64,000 nucleotides of DNA from Nitrososphaerales archaeon (GTDB lineage: Archaea > Thermoproteota > Nitrososphaeria > Nitrososphaerales > CADDZS01). Under the pieces are notes generated by a model, which saw nothing but the letters and a program-made list of their open reading frames with translations, did not search any database and had not been told where the DNA came from. The position numbers were made by a program, and so were the translations under genes. The stretch covers positions 1 to 64,000 of the forward strand of contig JASHOD010000105.1 of NCBI GenBank assembly GCA_030041295.1, given 5' to 3'. Positions within the stretch are counted from its first letter, which is position 1. Each line of letters opens with the position of its first letter. This document shows positions 18,230 to 26,385 of the stretch, one piece after another.

Positions 18230-18822
18230 AGACCCAGATAATTTTCGCCGGCCACGGTGGACAGGGTGTTCTCGAGCTAGCGAACAATGTTTCTTACTAT
18301 GAACTTCTAAAGGGAAAACATGTTGCTTACACTCCTTCATACGGTCCTGAAAGCAGGGGAGGTAAAGTGAAGTGCTATGTAGTAATTTCAGACGAAGAAA
18401 TTGACTCACCGATAGTAGAACAACCAGATTACCTCTTTGTCATGAACATTCCTTCGATGGATTTTGTTAGTTTGCTAAGAAAAGATGGGACTTTGTTCAT
18501 GAATAGCTCTCTCATAACCGATGAGCCTTGGCGCATAGATATTCGGGTAGTCAAGATACCTGCTACGGAGATAGCCGATAGTCTGCGAGGATTAGATTCC
18601 ACAAAGGATATTCCCGATACAAAAATTGTCTCGAACTCCGTAATGCTCGGAGCATACCTTGGAATTATGGAAGAGTCTTTGAATGAAGAGCTAGTTAGTA
18701 CTGTTTTCAAACACTTTCTCGTAGACAGGAAGGCCACATACATCCCTATGAATTTGCATGCTGTGAAGAGAGGATTCGAATTTTCAGAGCATGTTGAACT
18801 TTCTCCTCGATTCTTTGATTGA
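18226..18822 (+). CDS. korC: 2-oxoacid:ferredoxin oxidoreductase, gamma subunit
   Basis: 198 residues, TTG 18226 overlapping korB by 4 bases. The N-terminal motif AGHGGQGVLELANNVSYY and PSYGPESRGGKVKCYVV are characteristic of gamma subunits, which hold the CoA-binding side of the complex. Full length for the family. It completes the four-subunit enzyme and is followed after 12 bases by asnA, suggesting one transcript. Confidence 0.92.
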   Translation: MKTQIIFAGHGGQGVLELANNVSYYELLKGKHVAYTPSYGPESRGGKVKCYVVISDEEIDSPIVEQPDYLFVMNIPSMDFVSLLRKDGTLFMNSSLITDEPWRIDIRVVKIPATEIADSLRGLDSTKDIPDTKIVSNSVMLGAYLGIMEESLNEELVSTVFKHFLVDRKATYIPMNLHAVKRGFEFSEHVELSPRFFD

Positions 18823-18834
18823 GTTTTATGTGGG

Positions 18835-19998
18835 GTGGGATTAGAGAAGAAAATGCAAAAGAGTGAGTTAGAAAGAAAGAAAGCAGACCTTGCTGGGCCC
18901 GGAATAGGAAATTACGAGGAAGTCGAGAGAGTCCTTCCGAAGAACTACAAGTCCTTTCTAGATCCGAAAGAAACACAACGGGCGATTTTTTCAGCCAAGA
19001 ACTACATCGAAAGAAATCTGTGCAAGGAATTGAATTTGATGATGGTGCAGGTTCCACTGATAGTTGATGTCGAAAGCGGCGTCAATGACATGCTAGACCG
19101 CGACGGATCGAGAACGCCGGTCCAATTCCACATTTCAAACGATTACAACGCGCACCCTATTGAAGCTCAGGTAGTTCAGGCGGCAACGAAGTGGAAGCGA
19201 GTCGCCCTAAATGAATTCGGGATGAGATTAGGTGAAGGCTTGTGTACCGACATGCGAGCCGTCAGGAAGGATTACTTTTTGGATCATGACCATAGCGCTT
19301 ATGTTGATCAGTGGGACTGGGAGAAAGTAGTAAACGAAAAACAGCGTAACTTGGAATTTCTGAAGGATACTGTCAGAAGGATCTGGAAAGTTCTAAGAGG
19401 CGCCGAGCTACATGTCGAAAAGCTCTTTCCTCATCTCAAAGATGGCGCATATCCTACCTTGCCGAAGGAGATTAAATTCCTTCACGCCGAGGATATCTTG
19501 GATATGTATCCCGACCTGCCGCGCAAAGAAAGAGAAACTGAGATTCTAAAGAAATATCCTGCCATATTCATCATCGGAATTGGTTGGGTGCTAAAGGACG
19601 GATTTCCTCACGAAATGCGAGCGGCAGATTACGATGACTGGGTCACCGAAACTAAATCAGACGACGGTAGACCGATGCATGGACTGAACGGAGACATTCT
19701 CGTCTGGAATCCCGTAACTCAGCGACGACACGAACTATCCTCGATGGGGATAAGGGTGAACGCATCTTCGCTCCGAAAGCAGCTTGAAATTTCTCACCAG
19801 CTCGACTGGCTGAACCTTCCGTATCATAAAGGAATAATCAACAACGCGATTCCACTTAGCATAGGCGGAGGAATCGGTCAATCGAGAACGTACATGTTTT
19901 TGTTGCGCAAGGCACACATTGGCGAAGTGAGCGTCACTGTTTGGCCGAAGATACTAAAGGAAATAAGCGCAAAAAAGAACATTCACGTTCTTGAGTAA
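18835..19998 (+). CDS. asnA: Aspartate-ammonia ligase (asparagine synthetase A)
   Basis: Makes asparagine from aspartate, ammonia and ATP (AMP-forming), with a class II aminoacyl-tRNA-synthetase fold. Matches to bacterial AsnA are clear along the chain: VHS-equivalent QAATKWKRVAL, GEGLCTDMRAVRKD, HSAYVDQWDWEKVV, RAADYDDW, LNGDILVWNPV, ELSSMGIRV and GGGIGQSRTYMFLL, the ATP-binding motif 3. At 387 residues it is about 50 longer than bacterial AsnA, mostly at the N-terminus. GTG 18835 is used here; ATG 18853 is an alternative. Position behind kor suggests coupling of nitrogen to 2-oxoacid metabolism. Confidence 0.92.
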   Translation: MGLEKKMQKSELERKKADLAGPGIGNYEEVERVLPKNYKSFLDPKETQRAIFSAKNYIERNLCKELNLMMVQVPLIVDVESGVNDMLDRDGSRTPVQFHISNDYNAHPIEAQVVQAATKWKRVALNEFGMRLGEGLCTDMRAVRKDYFLDHDHSAYVDQWDWEKVVNEKQRNLEFLKDTVRRIWKVLRGAELHVEKLFPHLKDGAYPTLPKEIKFLHAEDILDMYPDLPRKERETEILKKYPAIFIIGIGWVLKDGFPHEMRAADYDDWVTETKSDDGRPMHGLNGDILVWNPVTQRRHELSSMGIRVNASSLRKQLEISHQLDWLNLPYHKGIINNAIPLSIGGGIGQSRTYMFLLRKAHIGEVSVTVWPKILKEISAKKNIHVLE

Positions 19999-20124
19999 CC
20001 ATAACATCTTCGTCGTCCAAAGGCACATGGCATCTATCTATAGGGTGCTTTGTGACTAGTCATCTGAATGCTTTAGATAGCTAACGGCTCTGGTAGGAAA
20101 TCTACTGGAAGTTCTTGAAACTAT

Positions 20125-21135
20125 ATGCCAGAAGATAGTAAGAAAGGAAGAGTCGTTTGTCACACATTTGAGAGCAAGGTTCTGAAATCAAATCAGCTTA
20201 AAGATCCATACGTCCGCGACATTACGGTGTACATTCCGCCTGGTTATTCGAAGAGCGACTCGAAGGGCTATCTCGCTGCTTTCGGGGTAGTCGGATTTGG
20301 AGGAACTGGCAAAATGATATTCAATATAGATCCACTACACGAACCCTTAGACAAGCGAATGGATCGCCTAATTTCTAGCAGAAAGTGCGGCTCGATGCTA
20401 ATCATTATGGTTGACTGTTTCACCAGATTCGGAGGAAATCAGTACATAAACTCATCAGCGACGGGAAGGTACGAGGACTATATCATTGAGGAAATTGTTC
20501 CCTTTATCGACAGCGAATATAATGTTTCTTCTAGAGCGGTTTGGGGTAAATCCTCAGGCGGTTACGGCTCAATGGTTCTGGGTATGCGCCACCCCGAAGT
20601 ATTCAGTGCGCTCGCAGACCATTCGGGCGATTCCGCATTTGAATACTGTTACATGATGGATTTTCCAAAAGCGCTTGAGGCCTTTAGAGAGATAGGGGGC
20701 CCTAAAAAGTGGCTAGAACACTTCTGGCAACATCCCGATGAGAGGGGAACGAATTTTCACCAAGCTCTGAATACCTTTGCGATGGCGGCCCATTACTCTC
20801 CGAATCCTAGATCGAATGAATTGGGAGTCGATCTTCCGTTTGACCTCGAGACGGGAGAATTGAGAGAAGACATTTGGAAAAAGTGGCTGAGATGGGACCC
20901 AGTTCGCATGGTAGAGAGATACAAGCAGAATTTGAAGAAGCTCAAACTCATCTACATAGACTGCGGATTCAAGGACGAGTTCAATCTAATTTGGGGCGCT
21001 CGGATCCTTCACTCAAAACTGAACAGACTGGGAATTAAGCATCATTATGGAGAGTTTAACGACGGTCACATGAATATACAATATCGCTACGACACGTCGC
21101 TGCCTCTAATCTACAAGGCACTTTCGAACGGATAA
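20125..21135 (+). CDS. Alpha/beta-hydrolase, esterase D/enterochelin-esterase-like
   Basis: 336 residues, ATG 20125. The fold is that of the EstD/Fes family (PF00756-like): DITVYIPPGY near the N-terminus, nucleophile elbow GKSSGG with Ser143 at about 141-146, a late acidic residue in IDCGFKDEFNL, and the catalytic histidine in NDGHMNIQYRY. The insertion of about 70 residues after the nucleophile (FPKALEAFREIGGPKKW) forms a lid. No signal peptide, so cytoplasmic. Substrate not predictable. Single gene with 126 bases of leader region upstream. Confidence 0.87.
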   Translation: MPEDSKKGRVVCHTFESKVLKSNQLKDPYVRDITVYIPPGYSKSDSKGYLAAFGVVGFGGTGKMIFNIDPLHEPLDKRMDRLISSRKCGSMLIIMVDCFTRFGGNQYINSSATGRYEDYIIEEIVPFIDSEYNVSSRAVWGKSSGGYGSMVLGMRHPEVFSALADHSGDSAFEYCYMMDFPKALEAFREIGGPKKWLEHFWQHPDERGTNFHQALNTFAMAAHYSPNPRSNELGVDLPFDLETGELREDIWKKWLRWDPVRMVERYKQNLKKLKLIYIDCGFKDEFNLIWGARILHSKLNRLGIKHHYGEFNDGHMNIQYRYDTSLPLIYKALSNG

Positions 21136-21722
21136 GGGCTGCATGTTATCTCTGGAATAAAGTGAACATTATGTTCTGAAGCAATTGTTATGTCTCATCA
21201 TTGATTTTAGCATACAACTTCACAGGGTTTCGCTGAATCTTCAAAGCGTTCAATTCCCTTGTTGATTTTCGGGCGTTTCGTTTTACTCTCACGGAATAGC
21301 AAGACGAGAGAAATGCCGAAGAGAATCAAGAAACTTATTCCAAATTCTATAATATACTATCCCAAGCTGCTTGAAATCCAAATAGGTAGCAAAAAGGCGC
21401 AAGCGTGGGAGTATGAGCATTGAAGATAACCTAGGTGTGTTTCGATGAGAGTATACCCAGAATACGCAAGTAAAATCGGACCAGCTATGACACTGAATCC
21501 GCAGACATACGTCAAGATTTTCACGCTGGAAAAAGTATTGGATTTCAAATATCTATATTCTATTTAGCTTTCAACACTTTTTCTAGCGAAATCATCCAAT
21601 TATTTGGAATAGTTAGACAAGCACCCTGAGCCGAGGTTTATCCTTACAAGGCTTAACAGAATTATAGTGGAATATTTGACTTTCAGGTTTTGTTCAAGAC
21701 TGGAGAGTACAGTAATATTTTT
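21136..21722. other. Intergenic stretch with no convincing gene
   Basis: 587 bases between the esterase and cyclophilin stops. The only candidate is a minus-strand frame at 21357-21548, starting at TTG, of 63 residues with two hydrophobic segments (FSVIAGPILLAYSGYTLI and ACAFLLPIWISSSLG). It could be a small membrane protein, but coding character is weak. AT-rich, no hairpin-plus-T terminator and no RNA gene recognised. Confidence 0.4.
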
Positions 21723-22211
21723 TCATGAGAGAGAAATTGAATTCAGCATCGCCTCGATTGGATTCCTAGGAGCGTCACGTTGATCCACGGAAACACTAGC
21801 GATCTTGTTAACGGCGTCCATTCCGCTCGTGACTTTGCCAAACACCGTGTAGTGGCCATCAAGCGAGGAATTATTTCCCAAATTAATGAAAAATTGCGAG
21901 CTACCACTATTTGGATCCTGGGATCGCGCAACACCCAACATACCCTGCAGATGGTGAAGAGACGTTACGATTTCAAGAGGTATCGACTTTTCCGACCCAC
22001 CAATGCCCCACTGAGACCTGTTCCCTCCTCCATTCTTGGTCTTTGGGTCTCCAGTTTGGATCACGAACCCTCTCACTATTCTATGAAATACGAGATTTGT
22101 GTAAAATCCGGCCCTTGCTAGTTCTACAAAATTATTGACCGTCTTTGGCGTTTGTGCCTCAAAGAGTTCTAAATCGATTGGTCCCTGGCTTGTCTCAATC
22201 CTGGCTCGCAT
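21723..22211 (-). CDS. ppiA: Cyclophilin-type peptidyl-prolyl cis-trans isomerase
   Basis: 162 residues, ATG 22211. Accelerates cis-trans isomerisation of X-Pro bonds. The conserved core is complete: FVELARAGFYTNLVFHRIVRGFVIQTGD with the catalytic Arg, then the GMLGVARSQDPNSGSSQFFINL segment and LDGHYTVFGKVTSGMD. It has no signal peptide, so is cytoplasmic, and is short and insertion-free like most prokaryotic cyclophilins. An FKBP is encoded at 37.4 kb. Confidence 0.95.
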   Translation of the reverse strand: MRARIETSQGPIDLELFEAQTPKTVNNFVELARAGFYTNLVFHRIVRGFVIQTGDPKTKNGGGNRSQWGIGGSEKSIPLEIVTSLHHLQGMLGVARSQDPNSGSSQFFINLGNNSSLDGHYTVFGKVTSGMDAVNKIASVSVDQRDAPRNPIEAMLNSISLS

Positions 22212-22273
22212 ATCTTTCGATAAGAATGTTGTTCCTATTAATTTTTGGGTAAAACAGACCGAATGGCCTAACC

Positions 22274-22913
22274 TTAGTTTCCACCAAATTCTTTAATTGC
22301 GCGCCTAACATCTCTCTTAAGATTCGAAACGGAGTGAAAACGAATAGCATGTTTGATCCCAGCTTTTCTTGCTGCGACGATGTTTCTCTCTGTGTTATCA
22401 ATGAATACGACGTCTTTAGGCTCAACTCCGATATGACCCAGCACTTTGCGGAAGGCCTCCCGATCGGGTTTTATAGATCTTAGGGCGCATGACGCAAAAA
22501 ATCTATCAAATAAAGAACGAGTCCAACCTCTGGTGTCCATAAAACGGACATGTATTGCATTAGTGTTTGAAAAACCGTCAACTTCATAGCCTCATCTTTG
22601 TAACTTCTTAATCAGTTGAATAACACCCTTCCTAGATCTTGCTTGCAAACGGATAGGTGATAAGTTCGGCCTGATCATCGTTTGATTTGAGTTTCTTTCC
22701 GAATTTCTCTAGCGATGAAGTGACAAACTCTTCGCAACTGATATTACCTGCCTCAAGCTCTATGAGCTTTGTATTCATCACTTCGCGCATCTTGGAAAGT
22801 GCGATGCCATATCTCTTCGCTATGTATCTGAATATTGGATCATTATTCGGCCAAATAATAACAACCCCGCCAATATCGAAAATGAATACTGGCTTCTTAT
22901 GTCTCTGAATCAT
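22274..22913 (-). pseudogene. HAD-superfamily hydrolase, broken by a frameshift and an in-frame stop
   Basis: Reading from ATG 22913 gives a HAD N-terminus (VFIFDIGGVV, nucleophile Asp) and its cap domain, ending at 22632 after YPFASKI. In a shifted frame the protein continues SRKGVIQLIKKLQR, then TGA at 22592-22594, then GYEVDGFSNTNAIHV and MDTRGWTRSLFDRFFASC, then the later HAD motifs KPDREAF and FIDNTERNIVAARKAG, stopping at 22274. The order matches a complete HAD (motifs I, II, III, IV). One extra A near 22637 plus the TGA separate the halves. The C-terminal half alone has a start at 22540, but a HAD without motif I would be inactive. Confidence 0.82.
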
Positions 22914-22949
22914 CTGATTTGCTCGATGCGGTGTGGACGATGCAAACTC

Positions 22950-23444
22950 TTATGGCGAATTCTTTTCTAGCGAGCCGTCTTCTGCAATTTCGTACGTAAT
23001 GAAAATCTTTGCTTTGCCGCTGACGGTTGCCCCGACTGAGCAGTATTTTTCCTCGCTTAGCCGAATCGCACGTTCGACCCTTGATTTCTCAAGACTTGTC
23101 CCGCGCAGAAGATATTTGAGATGAATTTCTTTGTAGTACTTCGGATACTCTGAATTTTGTACTCCGCGACTGAAGACCTGCAAACCTGTGAGATTCTGCC
23201 TTGATTTCACCAGTATGTCTACGACGTCTATAGCTGTGCAGCAAGCCACTGCCATCAGCAGCAACCTGCCGGGAGTGGGGCCTGAGTCCCGCCCTCCACC
23301 CTCGTGCGTAGTGTCAAGGACAATGGAGTGATTGTGATCATCGCTTGCGACGAATTGCATATTTTGAATCCAGTTAACCGTAACTGTATAATGCTCCTGT
23401 GCCTCTTTCGCGTCTTGCTTCCATTCCTCGATAGATGCTTGCAT
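22950..23444 (-). CDS. OsmC/Ohr family protein
   Basis: Start chosen at ATG 23444, giving 164 residues; an upstream in-frame extension of 33 residues (to 23543) is Lys/Leu/Cys-rich and non-homologous, and would overlap the divergent gene's start. OsmC proteins reduce organic hydroperoxides using two cysteines. Seen: GPTPGRLLLMAVACCTAIDVVDIL, the helix with the first reactive cysteine, and EEKYCSVGATVSGKAKI near the C-terminus, with the second cysteine. Cytoplasmic peroxide detoxification is the family role. Confidence 0.85.
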   Translation of the reverse strand: MQASIEEWKQDAKEAQEHYTVTVNWIQNMQFVASDDHNHSIVLDTTHEGGGRDSGPTPGRLLLMAVACCTAIDVVDILVKSRQNLTGLQVFSRGVQNSEYPKYYKEIHLKYLLRGTSLEKSRVERAIRLSEEKYCSVGATVSGKAKIFITYEIAEDGSLEKNSP

Positions 23445-23542
23445 TGATCTTTTCTTTATCAATGCGCACCTACAAAAGCTTCTTGCCTTCAAGGCCTCTG
23501 ACATGAAACTCTTTAAGAGAAGTTTATGTCTTAGGAAGAGCA

Positions 23543-23806
23543 ATGGCTAGCAATAAGGAAGGTAATCCAACTAAGGATTCCGAATCATCCTCCGATATTT
23601 TCGAAGTAGTCATCTCGATGCAAATTACAGATGAATCAGGAAAGGAAGTCGATTCTAAGAAAATAGATTTTGGAAAGCTCAAACGGGACCAGGTGCATGG
23701 ATTAGCAGATTTGTTCTCGATGATGGCATCAAACGTAGAGTACATCAAAAAATTGGAACCACAATACGAGAAACTCGATAAGAGTAAGCCGGCATATCTT
23801 TACTGA
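23543..23806 (+). CDS. Small conserved-type hypothetical protein
   Basis: 87 residues from ATG 23543. Acidic Ser-rich N-terminus, then a beta-strand (IFEVVISMQITD), a charged linker and a helix (QVHGLADLFSMMASNVEYIKKLEPQYEKL). Composition and codon use look genuine. Divergent from the OsmC gene by 98 bases, an arrangement often shared by co-regulated genes. No motif or family recognised. Confidence 0.6.
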   Translation: MASNKEGNPTKDSESSSDIFEVVISMQITDESGKEVDSKKIDFGKLKRDQVHGLADLFSMMASNVEYIKKLEPQYEKLDKSKPAYLY

Positions 23807-24004
23807 TCTGACACATATGTATTCAATTTCTTTGTTAGTTTGATATTTGCATACAAGCGCAAAGTTTTCCAATTAGGATAAATTTTTTTGTAACAAATCG
23901 CTCTCAAAAGTTCTAAATCAACAGGAATACATAGAACTCTTGTTTAAGTAAATGTCCTCACAACGATCTTTTTAACAATCAACGAATTGCTACTTTTGAG
24001 TTGA

Positions 24005-24166
24005 ATGGTTCTGAACGCAAAATGGCATTCTAGTCATCGTATGCCGCGTAATCCTACGCTTGATCAGCAGATCGCTTGGCACGAAGAGCACGCAAAGAAC
24101 TGTCGCTGCAGGCCTATTCCCAAAAAGCTCCAACGGCAGATGATGAAGACAGGGCCAAGAAGCTGA
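24005..24166 (+). CDS. Small His/Cys-containing protein (53 aa)
   Basis: An ATG-initiated frame at 24005 codes for 53 residues rich in conserved-looking positions: KWHSSHRMPRNPTLDQQIAW, then HEEHAKNCRCRPIP, then KKLQRQM. The pattern N-P-T-L-x-Q-x-I-x-W-H-x-x-H-A-x-x-C-x-C-R-x-I-P recalls a small conserved prokaryotic family known only by sequence. This is recollection, not a search result. HxxHAxxCxC could bind a metal. It lies in an otherwise empty stretch upstream of the MoaD-like gene. Confidence 0.6.
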   Translation: MVLNAKWHSSHRMPRNPTLDQQIAWHEEHAKNCRCRPIPKKLQRQMMKTGPRS

Positions 24167-24246
24167 TGCAATTCAAATCAATTTTTCCTAGCCAATACAA
24201 AAGTAGAAATTGAGCCTCTAGAAACAATTTTCTTTGTAAGCACAAT

Positions 24247-24528
24247 ATGATTCTCGTGCACCTCTCAGGTCATTTGAAGGACTTTACTGGAAGAAAGAGA
24301 ACGGTAGAAGTTCCTGGCTCTTCGGCTGGCAGCGTAATCACTTTGGTTCAATACCTAAACAAACAGTTTCCTGGTATTCAGGATAGAATCTTTGATGAGC
24401 AGGACCATACTCGTACTTACGTCAACATCTTCGTGAACGGCGAGGACATTCGAAGCGGAGCTCGAGAAAACACAACCCTTAAGGAAGGTGACAAAGTGCA
24501 CATCCTTCCATCTGTAGCCGGGGGATAA
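24247..24528 (+). CDS. MoaD/ThiS-family ubiquitin-like sulfur carrier or SAMP
   Basis: 93 residues, ATG 24247, ending in the exposed Gly-Gly (PSVAGG) needed for C-terminal thiocarboxylation or isopeptide formation. Beta-grasp landmarks: LSGHLKDFTGRKRTVEVPG at the start and NIFVNGEDIRSG, EGDKVHILPSVAGG at the end. It could serve molybdopterin synthesis, tRNA 2-thiolation with the TtuA-like enzyme at 49 kb, or protein tagging (SAMPylation). Four bases separate it from the next gene, an Asp-box propeller. Confidence 0.9.
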   Translation: MILVHLSGHLKDFTGRKRTVEVPGSSAGSVITLVQYLNKQFPGIQDRIFDEQDHTRTYVNIFVNGEDIRSGARENTTLKEGDKVHILPSVAGG

Positions 24529-24532
24529 GAAC

Positions 24533-25630
24533 TTGGTCGATCGAAAAGCAAAAAGATCATCGTCAGTGGTCTTAATGGTAGGAACGGGCAAGGGCGCTTT
24601 CATTTTCACTTCAAATGATGGCCGGAGAAATTGGAAGGTTAGCGGGCCACATTTCGAAGGAGATCGGGTGTACTACATATCATACGATCCAAGAAATAAG
24701 ATGCTTCTTGCTGGTTCAAACAGCTTCCAGTGGGGTCCTTCGATTCTAAGAAGTTTTAACGGCGGGAGGACATGGCAGAGATCAAAGAACCAGCCCAAGT
24801 ACCCCAAGGGAAGCGACATTGCAATAAAAAATATCTGGAATATTACGCCGGGAGCGGAAGACGAACCCGATGTACTCTATGCTGGTGTTGACCCGGCTGT
24901 TCTTTTTAGAAGCAATGACAAAGGGGAATCCTGGGTCATCAATGAAGCGCTTATGAATCATGAAACCCGTAAGAAGTGGCAGCCGGGATTCGGAGGCTTG
25001 TGCCTTCATTCAATTCTGATCGACTCAAAAGACCCTAGGAAACAGCATATTGGAATCTCTTCAGTAGGTGTTTTATTTACTAGCGACGGTGGACTGAGCT
25101 GGAAGTTTCAGAACAAGAATGTCCGCGCTGACTTTCTGCCGAACAAATATCCGACTTTCGGTCAGTGTGTTCACAAGATAGTCCGTCATCCTGATAGGCC
25201 ATCGGTAATCTACCAGCAAAACCACTGCGGACAATATCGAAGCGACAACAACGGCGAAGACTGGGTCGACATCCAGAACAATCTCCCTTCAGATTTTGGA
25301 TTCCCAATAGCTGTTGATGCAAACGATCCAAAGAGAATATACACGATTCCTCTTGCGTCCGATAGACTTCCTCCGAAAGGGCGCTTCGCAGTATGGATGT
25401 CTGATAATGAAGGAAAGCGCTGGACGGCAATGGACATTGGTTTCCCAAAGCCTCCTGCTTACTTTACCGTGCTAAGAGATGGAATGTCCTCTGACAAAGA
25501 AGATCCATGTGGAGTCTATTTAGGCACTACGACTGGGCATCTATATTACAGCAGAAATCAGGGCAAGAATTGGACAAAGATAACGGATTCCTTGCCGCCA
25601 ATTTTGTCGGTTTCAGTATCAGCCGCCTAA
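24533..25630 (+). CDS. Asp-box (BNR) beta-propeller, sialidase/VPS10-like
   Basis: 365 residues, TTG 24533. At least seven Asp-box repeats of the S-x-D-x-G-x-x-W type are visible: SNDGRRNW, SFNGGRTW, SNDKGESW, TSDGGLSW, SDNNGEDW, SDNEGKRW, SRNQGKNW. They build a six- or seven-bladed propeller like sialidases and photosystem II assembly factor YCF48. No signal peptide, so apparently cytoplasmic, and no clear sialidase arginine triad. It probably binds or hydrolyses something rather than cleaving sialic acid. Adjacent to the MoaD-like gene (4 bases), suggesting a shared role. Confidence 0.85.
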   Translation: MVDRKAKRSSSVVLMVGTGKGAFIFTSNDGRRNWKVSGPHFEGDRVYYISYDPRNKMLLAGSNSFQWGPSILRSFNGGRTWQRSKNQPKYPKGSDIAIKNIWNITPGAEDEPDVLYAGVDPAVLFRSNDKGESWVINEALMNHETRKKWQPGFGGLCLHSILIDSKDPRKQHIGISSVGVLFTSDGGLSWKFQNKNVRADFLPNKYPTFGQCVHKIVRHPDRPSVIYQQNHCGQYRSDNNGEDWVDIQNNLPSDFGFPIAVDANDPKRIYTIPLASDRLPPKGRFAVWMSDNEGKRWTAMDIGFPKPPAYFTVLRDGMSSDKEDPCGVYLGTTTGHLYYSRNQGKNWTKITDSLPPILSVSVSAA

Positions 25631-26076
25631 TCTTCAAAATTCCAGTATAAAATAAGGCGCAATGGCTGCCAGCGCAACTTGACGTAGTGGTGGCTATGCT
25701 GTCACACTGGCAGTTAAACAAGCGCCAGCTAAGACTTTTGGAGAACTCTATTTAACAATTGACACCTTGCGGAAGAAAGAAAAAATATTCGATTGGTGTC
25801 ATAGTGAATAATCGAGCACTGGCCTGAGACCCATCTTCGCTTGAGAATTGTAATTGCAGTTTTTGTTTCCAAGGATCAAAGAGATGAACAAATCCCCTGG
25901 AGGCGCTAGAAAGCAAAGGCTCGAGCTGATAAACATTCGAAACCAAACAATGGAGTAAAGTGCCGCTAAAGACGTACTTAATATTTAGAATATACAGCAA
26001 TTAAGCGAGTCCATTGTTTTAACTCACAGCAGCTTCATGTCGAGAGTACTTAGTGGACTAGCTCAAAAAGACAAGA
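25631..26076. other. Intergenic stretch, nothing recognised
   Basis: About 446 bases between the propeller and the YozE-like gene. Stop codons break all frames except a minus-strand frame at 25752-26000, whose translation (Phe/Leu-rich, no motif) looks like chance. No tRNA, repeat array or long hairpin seen. Confidence 0.4.
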
Positions 26077-26385
26077 GTGTTTCGATCACTCTCAAACACA
26101 AAACACTTGGGATTTCTACGCAGCGTCAACCTTTCCTTGCAATTTGCCGAATGGCTAGCGAAACAATCAAGACGCAAAGACCTGATCGGATCTAAAGCTC
26201 GTTCAGTAAGATCTGATCCTTGCTGGCCCCAAGATGCCACAGACTATCTCTCATACAGAAATCACTTGAGAATCGATCACGCTGACCATTCCATTACCCG
26301 AATAACTACACTTGATTCTGCTTGGGAAGAGTTCGGCAGGTTCCAGGCAGATTACCTCATACCTGTGAAGAAAGGCAAGTGGTAG
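26077..26385 (+). CDS. YozE/SAM-like fold protein
   Basis: Up to 102 residues from GTG 26077; TTG 26137 gives 82 residues and fits the family length better. The body FAEWLAKQSRRKDLIG, then ARSVRSDPCWPQDATDY, and finally LDSAWEEFGRF match the YozE SAM-like pattern of bacterial small proteins (W-L near the start, F/W-P-x-x-x-T-D-Y in the middle, D-x-A-W at the end). The fold is a four-helix bundle of unknown role. The next gene (nurA) starts within or just after this one, so the pair is probably translated together. The assignment is from motif spacing only. Confidence 0.7.
   Translation: MFRSLSNTKHLGFLRSVNLSLQFAEWLAKQSRRKDLIGSKARSVRSDPCWPQDATDYLSYRNHLRIDHADHSITRITTLDSAWEEFGRFQADYLIPVKKGKW

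Noticed and set aside
22592-22594. TGA recoding (selenocysteine or Trp) in the HAD gene
   Set aside because: TGA ends many intact genes here, no SECIS-like element seen, and a frameshift is also present in this gene.
25752-26000. Minus-strand frame of 82 codons
   Set aside because: No start context, motif or homology; surrounded by non-coding sequence.
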